Shown one piece after another: positions 63,301-64,000 of a stretch of 64,000 bases of DNA. Within the stretch, counting starts at the first letter, position 1; each line of letters begins with the position of its first letter. Under the pieces are notes generated by a model. It was not told the origin of the DNA, did not search any database, and saw nothing but the letters and a program-made list of their open reading frames with translations. The position numbers and the translations under genes are program-made. Origin of the DNA: Tubulanus polymorphus (lineage: Eukaryota > Nemertea > Palaeonemertea > Tubulaniformes > Tubulanidae); NCBI RefSeq assembly GCF_964204645.1, contig NC_134029.1, forward strand, positions 21,966,450 through 22,030,449, given 5' to 3'.

Positions 63301-64000
63301 CTGGAAAATATATGCACGAACATTCTTTAATGTGATTTGAATTGAATTCAATTAGTCTTACGCCTGGAAGCAAGAGAGAAATGTGACAAAGGCCGATCCA
63401 TGGGGAGGTTGCAGGGAATGCGCACCACATAAAATGTCAAGTTGCCCTGAAATTTCACGGGAAATTGAAATATATTAAAATGCTACCTACAAAAATTAGA
63501 ACCTTTTCCGATGAACTTTCAGAGTGCCCTTTTAAGTATGTGGTATGCCCTATTTTGGGGGTGCACCCCTCCCTGAGTCAGACCCTAGATCCGCCCCTGT
63601 TCTGCGGTTTCTTTTATATCACTTTTTTCCAATTTCCACTAAAATATTTTTCCAATCGAAAAGACAAAGTCCGAGAAGGCATGAATCAAAAGATTGGCAT
63701 CGTTCAGATTACATATCAGTTCCATTCTTATCGCTGGCGATGTTTACAAAATCGGGAAGAACCAGACAAGGAGCATCGGAGAAACAAGTTTCCAATTCAA
63801 CATTTCTCGTGTTAGCCGCGTTAGTGGAGTGACGTCCGATAGCTAATACACGGTTTCAATAAAACCAACATGGCCGCGTTAACAAGGTACGCAGCTGAGT
63901 AGCAGGTAATGATACGGCTCCCCGCTGACTGACACTCATCGTCACGGTACACCTGATAAAATCGCACCCTCTCACATTCTGAGAATGTTCCCATGTTGAT
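63301..64000. other. Upstream Wnt intron or flank
   Basis: Starts with the acceptor TTTTCCAG (minus) of the Wnt exon. A fragment near 63.55-63.60 kb containing TGCACCCCTCCCTGAGTCAG looks like the end of an interspersed repeat. No further Wnt exon is recognised. Confidence 0.5.

Overview
The window is nuclear DNA of an invertebrate animal. Coding regions are split by short GT-AG introns, mixed with a few intronless genes. Gene content (Wnt, HSP70, DEG/ENaC channel, GON4L, SLC25 carrier, GT31 glycosyltransferase, class A receptors, antistasin-type inhibitor, Mieap-domain protein) fits a lophotrochozoan such as a mollusc, annelid or brachiopod. I cannot fix the species from sequence alone. Intergenic and intronic DNA is AT-rich and holds MITE-like elements, foldbacks, a 22-bp minisatellite and microsatellites.

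Layout. 0-13.6 kb: an intronless class A GPCR on the minus strand (2.0-3.3 kb) in otherwise non-coding, repeat-bearing DNA. 13.6-26.7 kb: the 3' part of a GON4-like gene (plus) with an 11-kb intron carrying a 157-bp near-perfect palindrome, a (TA)n tract and a 43-copy minisatellite. 27-34 kb: a CpG-rich MITE-like element, a secreted two-domain antistasin-like inhibitor (minus), a secreted 18-cysteine protein (plus) and an imperfect hairpin element. 35-38 kb: an SLC25A45/A48-type mitochondrial carrier and a divergent GT31 glycosyltransferase-like protein, both plus. 38.3-46.5 kb: a RING-finger membrane protein (minus), a second intronless GPCR (plus), a small Cys-rich single-pass membrane protein of Shisa-like layout (minus) and a Mieap C-terminal-domain protein with a myristoylation-type N-terminus (minus). 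An 80-nt perfect inverted repeat lies in one of the last gene's introns. 50.4-58.0 kb: a 13-exon DEG/ENaC channel subunit (plus) with a tRNA-Asn gene antisense in one intron. 59.6-63.3 kb: the last two exons of a Wnt gene (minus) whose intron encloses a complete intronless, inducible-type HSP70 (plus) with its own heat-shock elements.

Most exons were assembled by eye from reading-frame continuity and splice-site phase. Every multi-exon model given as complete sums to an intact reading frame. The genes do not form one pathway; this is an ordinary metazoan neighbourhood of independent genes.

The most unusual item is the DEG/ENaC subunit. A single 1.5-kb exon inserts roughly 430 extra residues, predicted helical and with repeated N-glycosylation sequons, into the extracellular domain just before the second membrane helix. 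The pore, the HG gate motif and the GAS selectivity filter remain canonical.
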